Shown here: piece after piece, positions 1 to 5,257 of the stretch
Layout of the letters: the number at the start of each line of letters is the position of its first letter
Position numbering within the stretch: the first letter of the stretch is position 1
Source of the DNA: Pseudomonadota bacterium
GTDB taxonomy: Bacteria > Pseudomonadota > Gammaproteobacteria > Xanthomonadales > Xanthomonadaceae
Length of the DNA: 9,805 nucleotides
Reading direction: 5' to 3'
Assembly (NCBI GenBank): GCA_023392975.1
Contig: JAEWNA010000308.1
Location: 1 to 9,805, forward strand
Notes under the pieces: generated by a model
What the model saw: only the letters and a program-made list of their open reading frames with translations
Databases searched by the model: none
Told to the model about the DNA's origin: nothing
Made by a program: the position numbers and the translations under genes

Positions 1-542
1 GGTGCGGGCAGGTTGCGCGCCCAGGCGCGGGCGGCGGCGTGCGCGTCCCCGCGCGGCCACAGCGCGTGCGCGGCGAGCCACGGGAAGGCGTCACCCGAAA
101 CCGCATCGGCATCGGCACCGAACAACACAGCCTCGCCATGCGCCGTGGCCTCGGCCAGCGGCCGCAGCGCAGCGCGCGCAGCCGCATCGTGCATGTCCGC
201 AGCCAGCAGGTCGCGTACGGCCTGGAGCGCCGGCAGTGCATCGGCGAGCGCCGCCCACGGCACCGGCCGCTTCTGCAGGTCGCGACCCAGCGGATGGCGG
301 CGTAGTCCCTTCGCCCAGCCGCGCAGCTCTTCCTGCCACCACGCCAGCTTGGCGAACCCGGGCGTCGGGTCGGCGCCGGTCCACGCGGCATCGGTCCACT
401 CCTGCAGCAGCGCGAACCAGACCTCGGCGGTCGCGCGCTGCGCCTCGGGCACGAAGACCTGCGCGATGCGCCACTCCGGCCAGCGTCCGCGCCACTTGTC
501 GAGGAGATCGTCGTGGGCGGTGTCGTTGGTGGCGTCGCTCAT
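1..542 (-). CDS. squalene/phytoene synthase-like protein, C-terminus cut by window edge
   Basis: The ATG at 542 opens a stop-free frame of 180 codons that leaves the window at the left edge. The ATG overlaps the TGA of the upstream phosphatase gene as ATGA, which fixes the start and suggests translational coupling. Residues about 64-85 contain FAKLAWWQEELRG followed by a His-Pro (RRHPLG). This resembles the 'RLAWWREEL ... HP' segment of the squalene/phytoene synthase family, which condenses prenyl diphosphates. I do not see the first Asp-rich DxxxD motif where an active synthase should have it: residues about 29-52 read VFVPEAQRATAEVWFALLQE. The protein may therefore be a non-catalytic relative, as mitochondrial NDUFAF6 is thought to be. 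Any second Asp motif would lie outside the window. The family call rests on a short motif from memory; that this is a real gene is more certain than its function. Confidence 0.6.
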   Translation of the reverse strand, partial: MSDATNDTAHDDLLDKWRGRWPEWRIAQVFVPEAQRATAEVWFALLQEWTDAAWTGADPTPGFAKLAWWQEELRGWAKGLRRHPLGRDLQKRPVPWAALADALPALQAVRDLLAADMHDAAARAALRPLAEATAHGEAVLFGADADAVSGDAFPWLAAHALWPRGDAHAAARAWARNLPA

Positions 543-1225
543 GGGGTCGCGACGGCGACCGGCCAGACCCCGGGATCGAGCAGCGTGCGCGGCGCCTCGA
601 TCATCGTGTCGCCGCCCCAGGCCTCCGGCGCATCGCCGGGCAGGCGATAACCCCACAGTGCGACGATCGACGGCATGTCGGCGGCACGCGCGGCGACGAT
701 GTCGCGCTCGTCGTCGCCGACGTAGACGCAATCGCCCGGCGCGATGCCCAGCACCTCGGCTGCATGCAGCAGCGGCAGTGGATGCGGCTTGCGCTCGGGC
801 AAAGTGTCGCCGCCGATCAGCACGCCACAGCGCTCGGTCCAGCCGAGGATCGGCATCAGCTGCCGCGCCAGGTATTCCGGCTTGTTGGTGACGATGCCCC
901 AGCGCACGCCGTCGGCCTCCAGCGCATCGAGCAGCTCCGCGATGCCGTCGAACAGCACGCAGTACCGGCCGAGCAGGCGTTCGTAGGTGTCGAGGAACGG
1001 CTGCACCATCGTCTCGCGCACGGCGTCGTCGAAGTGCGGCCACGAAGCGCGGATCATCGCCCGCGCACCCTTCGACACGTGCGGGCGGAGGTCGGCCAGC
1101 GGCATCGGCGGCTCGCCGCGTTCGACGCGCAGCGCATTCAGCGCCGCCACCATGTCCGGCGCACTGTCGAGCAGCGTGCCGTCGAGGTCGAACAGCGCGC
1201 CGCGGGGGAAACGGGTGCCGCTCAC
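539..1225 (-). CDS. mupP: HAD-IA phosphatase, probable MurNAc-6-phosphate phosphatase MupP (often annotated Gph)
   Basis: 228 aa if it begins at the GTG at 1225, which overlaps the ubiG TGA as GTGA; the longer upstream frame lies inside ubiG. All four HAD motifs are present: FDLDGTLLDS with nucleophile D13 and acid D15, motif II Thr in IVTNK (T113), motif III Lys in ERKPHP (K146), and GDDERD with D171/D175. The helical cap between residues about 20 and 90 fits subfamily IA. Length and motifs match phosphoglycolate phosphatase (Gph), the usual automatic name. In Pseudomonas the homologue next to ubiG is MupP, which dephosphorylates N-acetylmuramate 6-phosphate in peptidoglycan recycling, and its local order (TRZ/ATZ hydrolase, ubiG, mupP) is the same as here. 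I therefore favour MupP; the substrate is inferred from synteny and not read from residues. It acts in the cytoplasm. Confidence 0.8.
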   Translation of the reverse strand: MSGTRFPRGALFDLDGTLLDSAPDMVAALNALRVERGEPPMPLADLRPHVSKGARAMIRASWPHFDDAVRETMVQPFLDTYERLLGRYCVLFDGIAELLDALEADGVRWGIVTNKPEYLARQLMPILGWTERCGVLIGGDTLPERKPHPLPLLHAAEVLGIAPGDCVYVGDDERDIVAARAADMPSIVALWGYRLPGDAPEAWGGDTMIEAPRTLLDPGVWPVAVATP

Positions 1226-1935
1226 GGCTTCACCGCGCAGGCCAGGTAGTTCACGTCGGTGCGGCCGCCGACCCGCGCGGTGTGGCGCAGGGGGTCGTAG
1301 ACCAGGCCGCTCACGTCGTCCAGTACGAGATCGGCGGCGCGCAGCCACTGCGCCAGTTCCGACGGCTTGATGAAGTCGCGGTATTGGTGCGTGCCCTTGG
1401 GCAGCATGCGGGCGACGTATTCAGCGCCGACGATCGCCAGCGCGAACGCGGCCGGCGTGCGATTGAGCGTGGACAGGAACAGGCGCCCGCCGGGTTTCAG
1501 CAGCGACGCGCAGGCGGCGATCACCGCGCCCGGGTCCGGCACGTGTTCGAGCATTTCCATGCAGGTGATCACGTCGAACGCGCCCGGCGACTCCTCCGCC
1601 AGCGCCTCGACCGCACTCAGGCGGTAGTCGACCTGCACGCCGGATTCGAGCCGATGCAGCTTCGCGACCTTGATGAGGTCGGGCGCGAGATCGATCGCGG
1701 TCACGTCCGCGCCCTCGCGCGCCAGCGCCTCGCTCAGCAGCCCGCCGCCGCAGCCGACGTCGAGCGCGCGCGCGCCGCGCAGGGTTGCGCGCTCGCGCAC
1801 GTAGCCCAGCCGCGCGGGATTCAGCGCGTGCAGCGGCTTCTGCGGGCCTTCGGGGTCCCACCAGCGGTTTGCCAGCGCGTTGAACTTGTCGAGTTCGAGC
1901 TGGCTGAAATTGTCGGAAACCGTTGTCGTCGTCAT
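1222..1935 (-). CDS. ubiG: ubiquinone biosynthesis O-methyltransferase UbiG
   Basis: 237 aa, the normal UbiG length. The enzyme performs both SAM-dependent O-methylations of ubiquinone synthesis (on 2-polyprenyl-6-hydroxyphenol and on demethylubiquinol). Visible features are the N-terminal FNALANRWWDPEGPQKPLH block (residues 18-36), SAM motif I LDVGCGGGLLSEAL (58-71), the acidic end of strand 2 at D82, and CMEMLEHVPDP (125-135). In the last, E127, E130 and H131 match the metal site described for E. coli UbiG. The family signature LPKGTHQYRDFIKPSEL lies at 178-194. The ATG at 1935 places the conserved N-terminus correctly; its ribosome site is weak (GGTGA). Downstream the gene overlaps the phosphatase by 4 bp; upstream, 62 bp with a REP-like hairpin separate it from mtaD. 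It was identified from sequence memory with high certainty. Confidence 0.97.
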   Translation of the reverse strand: MTTTTVSDNFSQLELDKFNALANRWWDPEGPQKPLHALNPARLGYVRERATLRGARALDVGCGGGLLSEALAREGADVTAIDLAPDLIKVAKLHRLESGVQVDYRLSAVEALAEESPGAFDVITCMEMLEHVPDPGAVIAACASLLKPGGRLFLSTLNRTPAAFALAIVGAEYVARMLPKGTHQYRDFIKPSELAQWLRAADLVLDDVSGLVYDPLRHTARVGGRTDVNYLACAVKP

Positions 1936-1958
1936 GCCATCACCGTCGATTCTTCTTT

Positions 1959-1983
1959 GTCATCCCGAGCGCAGCGAGGGATG
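1959..1983. repeat. REP-like dispersed hairpin, copy 1 (between mtaD and ubiG)
   Basis: The plus strand carries CATCCCGAGCGCAGCGAGGG followed by ATG. Read on the minus (transcribed) strand the layout is CATCCC-TC-GC-TGC-GC-TC-GGGATG: a 6-bp outer stem, a symmetric TC/TC internal loop, a 2-bp inner stem and a TGC loop. Very similar elements are scattered between genes in many proteobacterial genomes, and their spurious translations (CHPERSEG, VIPSAARD) are familiar in databases. It lies 15 nt after the mtaD stop and 24 nt before the ubiG start, so it could modulate read-through or mRNA stability. A second, slightly longer copy is at 4501-4525. Confidence 0.75.
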
Positions 1984-1997
1984 GCAGCGTTTCCATG

Positions 1998-3353
1998 TCA
2001 CAGGGAAATCGCCCCGATCCGCTCCTGCCACTGCCTTGCATTGGCGAGGATGCCGTCGAGGTCCATGTCGACCAGGATGCGGTCGCGCAGCTTCGGCTTG
2101 CCGGCGATCCACACGTCGCTGACCTGCTGGCGGCCGGTGGCATAGACCAGTTGCGACAGCACGTGGTGCAGGGGCTGGGTTTCCAGCGCGGACAGGTCGA
2201 CGCAGGCGAGGTCGGCCTGCTTGCCGGGCTTGAGGCTGCCGATGAGCGCGTCGAAGCCCATCGCCTTCGCGCTGCCCAGCGTCGCCGCGCGCAGCGCACT
2301 GGCGGCGTCGAACGCGGCCGCGTCCTGCGCCACGGCCTTCGCCAGCAACGCGGCGGTGCGCAGTTCACCGAACATGTCGAGGTCGTTGTTGCTGGCGCAG
2401 CCGTCGGTGCCGATGGCGACGTTGACGCCCGCGGTGAGCAGCTTCGCCACCGGGCAGAAGCCCGAGGCCAGCTTGAGGTTGGACTCGACGCAATGCACCA
2501 CGCTGACGCCACGCGACGCGCACAGCGCGATCTCGGCGTCGGTGAGCTGGGTCATGTGCACCGCGATCAGGCGGTCGTTGACCAGGCCGAGCCGGTCGAG
2601 CCGCGCGAGCGGGCGCTGGCCGTGCTTGGCTTGCGACTGCTCGACTTCCTGCGCGGTCTCGTGCGTGTGCAGGTGCACGGGGATGTCGAGCTGGTCGGCG
2701 AGCATGCGGATGCGCTCGAAATTGTCGTCCGACACGGTGTACGGCGCATGCGGCGCGAACGCGGTCGCGATCAGTCTGTCGTGGCGCCACTGGTCGTGCA
2801 CTTCGCCGGCGCGGTCGAAGTATTCGTCGTCGCTCTTCGCCCAGGCGGTGGGGAAGTCGATCACCGGCAGGCCGACCATCGCGCGGAAGCCGTGGCGCTT
2901 GTAGGTCGCGGCCTGCACGTCCGGGAAGAAGTAGTTCTCGTTGCAGCAGGTGGTGCCGCCGCGCAGCATCTCGGCGATCGCGAGCACGACGCCGTCGGCC
3001 ACGAACTCCGGCCCGATCACCGCGCCCTCGATCGGCCAGATGTGCTCCTGCAGCCAGACCTTCAGCGGCAGGTCGTCGGCGACCCCGCGCATCAGCGTCA
3101 TCGGGTTGTGGACGTGGGCGTTGACGAGGCCGGGGATCAGCGCGCCCTCGGGGCGGGAGACGGTCTCCCGGGCCTCGAAGCGGGCGCGGGCCTCGGCGAT
3201 CGGCAGTACCGCCACGATGACCCCGCCGCGGATGGCGACGGCGTGGTGTTCGAGCACGACGGCGTGGGGCTCGACCGGCACCACGTGGCGGGCTTCGATC
3301 AGCAGGTCACAGGGTTCGGGGGCGGCGGATTCGGCAACGGGCTGGTAGCTCAT
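1998..3353 (-). CDS. mtaD: 5-methylthioadenosine/S-adenosylhomocysteine deaminase (TRZ/ATZ amidohydrolase)
   Basis: 451 aa, normal for the family. An amidohydrolase-superfamily TIM barrel (about 70-400) is flanked by the usual small beta-sandwich formed by both termini. Visible metal and active-site residues are NAHVH (H80, H82), the HTHE block (H229 as ligand, E232 as proton shuttle), H266 in AVHMTQL, and D317 in GTDG. APHAPYT (200-206) is the substrate loop typical of MTA/SAH deaminases. These enzymes deaminate 5'-methylthioadenosine and/or S-adenosylhomocysteine to the inosine forms, salvaging SAM by-products. The homologue beside ubiG and mupP in Pseudomonas aeruginosa is reported as an MTA deaminase. 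Being next to a SAM-dependent methyltransferase that produces SAH is suggestive. The ATG at 3353 was chosen because the nearby upstream ATGs are out of frame; its ribosome site is weak. A guanine or related deaminase is possible but less likely. Confidence 0.87.
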   Translation of the reverse strand: MSYQPVAESAAPEPCDLLIEARHVVPVEPHAVVLEHHAVAIRGGVIVAVLPIAEARARFEARETVSRPEGALIPGLVNAHVHNPMTLMRGVADDLPLKVWLQEHIWPIEGAVIGPEFVADGVVLAIAEMLRGGTTCCNENYFFPDVQAATYKRHGFRAMVGLPVIDFPTAWAKSDDEYFDRAGEVHDQWRHDRLIATAFAPHAPYTVSDDNFERIRMLADQLDIPVHLHTHETAQEVEQSQAKHGQRPLARLDRLGLVNDRLIAVHMTQLTDAEIALCASRGVSVVHCVESNLKLASGFCPVAKLLTAGVNVAIGTDGCASNNDLDMFGELRTAALLAKAVAQDAAAFDAASALRAATLGSAKAMGFDALIGSLKPGKQADLACVDLSALETQPLHHVLSQLVYATGRQQVSDVWIAGKPKLRDRILVDMDLDGILANARQWQERIGAISL

Positions 3354-3424
3354 CGGCCCATTGTCGCATCCCGGGGCGGGGCTGACAGGCGGCCCTGCGC
3401 GCCGTCCCGACCTCCGTCATGGCA

Positions 3425-3940
3425 TCAGTGATGCAGGGATCGATCCGGAAAGGGCGCCTGCAGGCACAGGCTGGTCTGCTGGCCGGCGATATCGAAGGCG
3501 ATGTCGGCCGGTTCGAGCCAGACCCGGAAGCGATCCGTCGCCGTCCGCTCGTACCGCACCAGGTAGACCTTGCCGGCCTCCAGGACGGCCTCGGCGTCGC
3601 CGAGGCCCTCCCAGGAGTCGAAGAGGCTGTTCGCGGTGCCCTTGAACTCCATGGTCAACCGGCGGAGGCCGGGCGCCAGTTCAAGATAGGTAGGCCAGGT
3701 GCGCTTCGCGCGGATCGGACGTCCGTCCACGTCGAGGAAGTGGATGAGGCCCCGCCCTCCGCCGGGACAGAATTCGCGCAGGACCTTGGCGTAGCGCCCG
3801 TCCGCTGATGCGGCGATGGCGGGATCGCGATAGTGGTTCGCGGTGGGATAGACGGCCGGATCGGGGCGGGCTGCCCGTACCTGAAACGCTGTCGACGCGG
3901 CAATCACGAGCATCATGGACAGGCAGGCGATTCGAGGCAT
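3425..3940 (-). CDS. putative exported protein of unknown function, 171 aa
   Basis: I do not recognise this family. The ATG at 3940 gives a clear signal peptide: M-P-R, a hydrophobic core at residues 5-20, and a plausible signal peptidase I site after VRA (residue 23), so the mature part is probably periplasmic or secreted. There is no lipobox. The mature protein has two cysteines (C58, C159) that could form a disulfide. The second half, with LELAPGLRRLTMEFKG (86-101), VLEAGKVYLVRYER (119-132) and RFRVWLEPADIAF (138-150), looks like paired beta strands. Its 'L.PG...L..ef / l.aGk.Yl.ry' pattern is common in small beta-sandwich envelope proteins. No strong ribosome site precedes the ATG. The frame stays open upstream to 4312, but that part overlaps the next gene and lacks any signal. 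It lies 83 bp after the CxxC protein and 71 bp before mtaD, on the same strand. Confidence 0.7.
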   Translation of the reverse strand: MPRIACLSMMLVIAASTAFQVRAARPDPAVYPTANHYRDPAIAASADGRYAKVLREFCPGGGRGLIHFLDVDGRPIRAKRTWPTYLELAPGLRRLTMEFKGTANSLFDSWEGLGDAEAVLEAGKVYLVRYERTATDRFRVWLEPADIAFDIAGQQTSLCLQAPFPDRSLHH

Positions 3941-4023
3941 CGGACGACACGTATCGGAGCAGATACCGGCATCGTCGTGTGATGGCACCCCGGGCGCAAG
4001 TCCCGGATGAAGGAACGCCGCCG

Positions 4024-4374
4024 TCAGACGATCGACGGCCGCGGATGGCCGCAGGCAGCGCAAAGCCTGGCCCTCGGGGTCCGCAGCGGCTTGCCACAGG
4101 CGGTACAGGGTGGGCCGTAGAGGGACAGGCGGTGGTGGTGCAATGCGTTGACGTTGGTTTCGTCGAAACCAGTCAGCTCGCGATACCGCGCCAGCGCCCG
4201 GGCGCCGAAGACCCCGGAGGACTGCGCCTCGCCCAGCCCGATGCCGGTGACACGATGCTCGTCCATGAAGTCGGGGATCGCCGTGCGGAGCAAGGGCGCC
4301 AGCTTCGCCCACTCGTCTTCGTCGAGCATGGGCAGGTCCATGTCGCAGCGCCAGCAGTAGAGGATGCGGGGCAT
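4024..4374 (-). CDS. small cysteine-rich (zinc-ribbon-like) protein, 116 aa
   Basis: The ATG at 4374 is preceded by a good AGGAG ribosome site, with six nucleotides between it and the ATG. The open frame extends further upstream only through the REP, terminator and hairpins. Three CxxC pairs are visible: CWRC (C7, C10) at the N-terminus, then CTACG (C90, C93) and CAACG (C105, C108) at the C-terminus. The last two form a classic zinc ribbon with a 12-residue basic insert. Between them are an acidic PMLDEDEWAKL stretch (15-25) and HHHRLSLYGPPC (79-90). The C-terminal block 'HHRLSLYGPPC..CGKPLRTP' is one I associate with widespread uncharacterised proteobacterial proteins, so I expect a conserved family. 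No function can be assigned; protein or nucleic acid binding through zinc is an inference. There is no signal peptide, so it is presumably cytoplasmic. Confidence 0.75.
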   Translation of the reverse strand: MPRILYCWRCDMDLPMLDEDEWAKLAPLLRTAIPDFMDEHRVTGIGLGEAQSSGVFGARALARYRELTGFDETNVNALHHHRLSLYGPPCTACGKPLRTPRARLCAACGHPRPSIV

Positions 4375-4396
4375 GGCGGCTCCTGATCGGACCTGC

Positions 4397-4402
4397 ATTG
4401 TA
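4397..4402 (-). promoter_or_regulatory. candidate -10 box for the CxxC protein gene
   Basis: On the minus strand TACAAT differs from TATAAT at one position. It lies 22 bp upstream of the ATG at 4374, predicting a 5' leader of about 16 nt that would still include the AGGAG site. No good -35 is visible 16-18 bp upstream. Four of its six bases are the outer end of the neighbouring REP element. This is an inference only. Confidence 0.3.
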
Positions 4403-4436
4403 GGAGCGACGTGAGTCGCGACCCCGGTTCCCGGGT
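4399..4436. repeat. REP element (TGTAGGAGCGAC type)
   Basis: TGTAGGAGCGACGTGAGTCG begins at 4399, the head of the REP/YREP type common in Pseudomonas, Stenotrophomonas and Lysobacter genomes. GCGAC (4406-4410) pairs with GTCGC (4415-4419) around a GTGA loop. A second hairpin, CCCGG (4423-4427) with CCGGG (4431-4435), follows at once. The GTAG head plus short hairpin is the hallmark recognised by RAYT transposases; no RAYT gene is in this window. The element lies between the efp terminator and the CxxC protein gene. Confidence 0.7.
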
Positions 4437-4463
4437 CCTCAGAAGCAGGTAGTGCAGAAAAGC

Positions 4464-4492
4464 CGAAAGCCCGCCTTGGGGGCGGGCTTTCG
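4464..4492 (-). terminator. Rho-independent terminator of efp
   Basis: CGAAAGCCCGCC (4464-4475) and GGCGGGCTTTCG (4481-4492) form a perfect 12-bp stem with a 5-nt loop. On the minus strand the stem is followed by GCTTTTCTGC, a T-rich tail, so it ends transcripts coming from efp. The plus-strand flank has no T run. The stop codon of efp is 78 nt upstream, with two other hairpins between. Confidence 0.85.
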
Positions 4493-4500
4493 TGAAAGCA

Positions 4501-4525
4501 GATCCCTCGCCTGCGGCTCGGGATG
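4501..4525. repeat. REP-like dispersed hairpin, copy 2 (downstream of efp)
   Basis: The layout is ATCCC-TC-GCC-TGC-GGC-TC-GGGAT at 4502-4524: the same plan as the copy at 1959-1983, but with one extra C and one extra G that pair with each other, so the inner stem grows from 2 to 3 bp. The outer stem, the TC/TC internal loop and the TGC loop are kept. It is inserted between the palindrome at the efp stop and the efp terminator. Confidence 0.65.
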
Positions 4526-4572
4526 ATTGATTCGCGACGAGCGCGGCCGGGCCGCGCTCTGCGAATCAATCA
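4524..4572. repeat. 49-nt two-part palindrome starting in the efp stop codon
   Basis: TGATTGATTCGC (4524-4535) pairs perfectly with GCGAATCAATCA (4561-4572), 12 bp. Inside it AGCGCGGC (4540-4547) pairs with GCCGCGCT (4551-4558), 8 bp, around CGG, leaving a small GACG/CT internal loop. The right arm includes the efp stop codon (TGA on the minus strand, 4572-4570). It is probably a repeat-derived hairpin that shields the efp mRNA 3' end. There is no T run directly after it, so it is not itself an obvious terminator. Confidence 0.75.
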
Positions 4573-5136
4573 CTTCACGCGCGAGACGTATTCGCCCGAG
4601 CGCGTGTCGACCTTGATGGTTTCCTCGTTGGCCACGAACAGAGGCACGCGGACCACGGCGCCGGTCTCGAGGGTCGCCGGCTTGCCGCCGGTGCCGGCGG
4701 TGTCGCCTTTCACGCCCGGATCGGTCTCGACGATCTTCAGCTCGACGAAGTTCGGCGGCTGCACGGTGATCGGGGTGCCGTTCCAGAGCGTGACCACGCA
4801 GGCTTCCTCGCCCTTCAGCCACTTCTCGGCGCCGCCCATGCCGGCCTTGTCGGCCTGCACCTGCTCGAACGACTCCTGGTTCATGAAGTGCCAGTACTCG
4901 CCGTCGCTGTAGAGGTACTGCATGTCGGTGTCGACCACGTCGGCCACTTCCACCGAGTCGGTCGCCTTCATGGTCAGCTCGACCACGCGGCCCGACTTGA
5001 TGTTGCGGTACTTGATGCGGGTGAAGGCCTGGCCCTTGCCCGGCTTGACGTATTCGGTCTCGGTGATCACGCAGGGGTCGTTGTTGACCAGGATCTTCTG
5101 TCCGGTCTTGACGTCGTTCATGCCCAGGCTGGCCAT
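4570..5136 (-). CDS. efp: elongation factor P
   Basis: 188 aa, exactly the usual EF-P length. It has the three beta-barrel domains: KOW-like N-domain (about 1-65), central OB fold (66-128) and C-terminal OB fold (129-188), ending in the conserved TRSGEYVSRVK. EF-P binds between the P and E sites of stalled ribosomes and promotes peptide bonds in proline runs. The loop that reaches the peptidyl-transferase centre is YVKPGKGQAF with K34 at its tip. This is the type beta-lysylated by EpmA/EpmB, unlike the Arg32 type that EarP rhamnosylates. The neighbouring divergent gene is epmB, which supports that reading; epmA is not in the window. The ATG at 5136 has an AGGAG site 7 nt upstream and gives the expected N-terminus. 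Transcription ends at the hairpin at 4464-4492. Confidence 0.98.
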   Translation of the reverse strand: MASLGMNDVKTGQKILVNNDPCVITETEYVKPGKGQAFTRIKYRNIKSGRVVELTMKATDSVEVADVVDTDMQYLYSDGEYWHFMNQESFEQVQADKAGMGGAEKWLKGEEACVVTLWNGTPITVQPPNFVELKIVETDPGVKGDTAGTGGKPATLETGAVVRVPLFVANEETIKVDTRSGEYVSRVK

Positions 5137-5257
5137 GGGGTGCTCCTGAAAGGTGGCTTCGGATCGCCCGGGCCGGCGACGGCCGCGGACGTTTAGAATG
5201 GGGGCTAGGCCCCGGAACGCCGGTGCGTCCCGAACGAACGGCCCGACCGAACTCCCT
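5137..5257. promoter_or_regulatory. divergent efp / epmB intergenic region
   Basis: These 121 bp must carry both promoters. On the plus strand TAGAAT (5194-5199) resembles a -10 box, but I see no matching -35. A GGGGC-TAG-GCCCC hairpin (5201-5213) follows it. On the minus side only the AGGAG site of efp is convincing. epmB has no clear ribosome site (GAACTCCCT before the ATG). Confidence 0.4.

Noticed and set aside
2..1249. Long plus-strand open frame (415 aa) opposite the phosphatase and synthase-like genes
   Set aside because: Arg/Ala/Pro/His-rich product without a domain, antisense to genes with clear motifs; typical of GC-rich shadows.
1923..3431. Plus-strand open frame of 502 aa
   Set aside because: Antisense to mtaD, which has all its active-site residues; composition (His/Gln/Val/Arg-rich) is that of a shadow.
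3989..4006. CCGGG/CCCGG hairpin between the CxxC gene and the exported protein gene
   Set aside because: Only 5 bp and no T run; not enough for a terminator call in GC-rich DNA.
3941..4312. N-terminal extension of the exported 171-aa protein
   Set aside because: It would overlap the CxxC protein gene and hide the obvious signal peptide that starts at 3940.
5153..5257. N-terminal extension of EpmB
   Set aside because: It exceeds family length, is Arg/Pro-rich, and lies over the efp leader; the ATG at 5258 gives the normal N-terminus.
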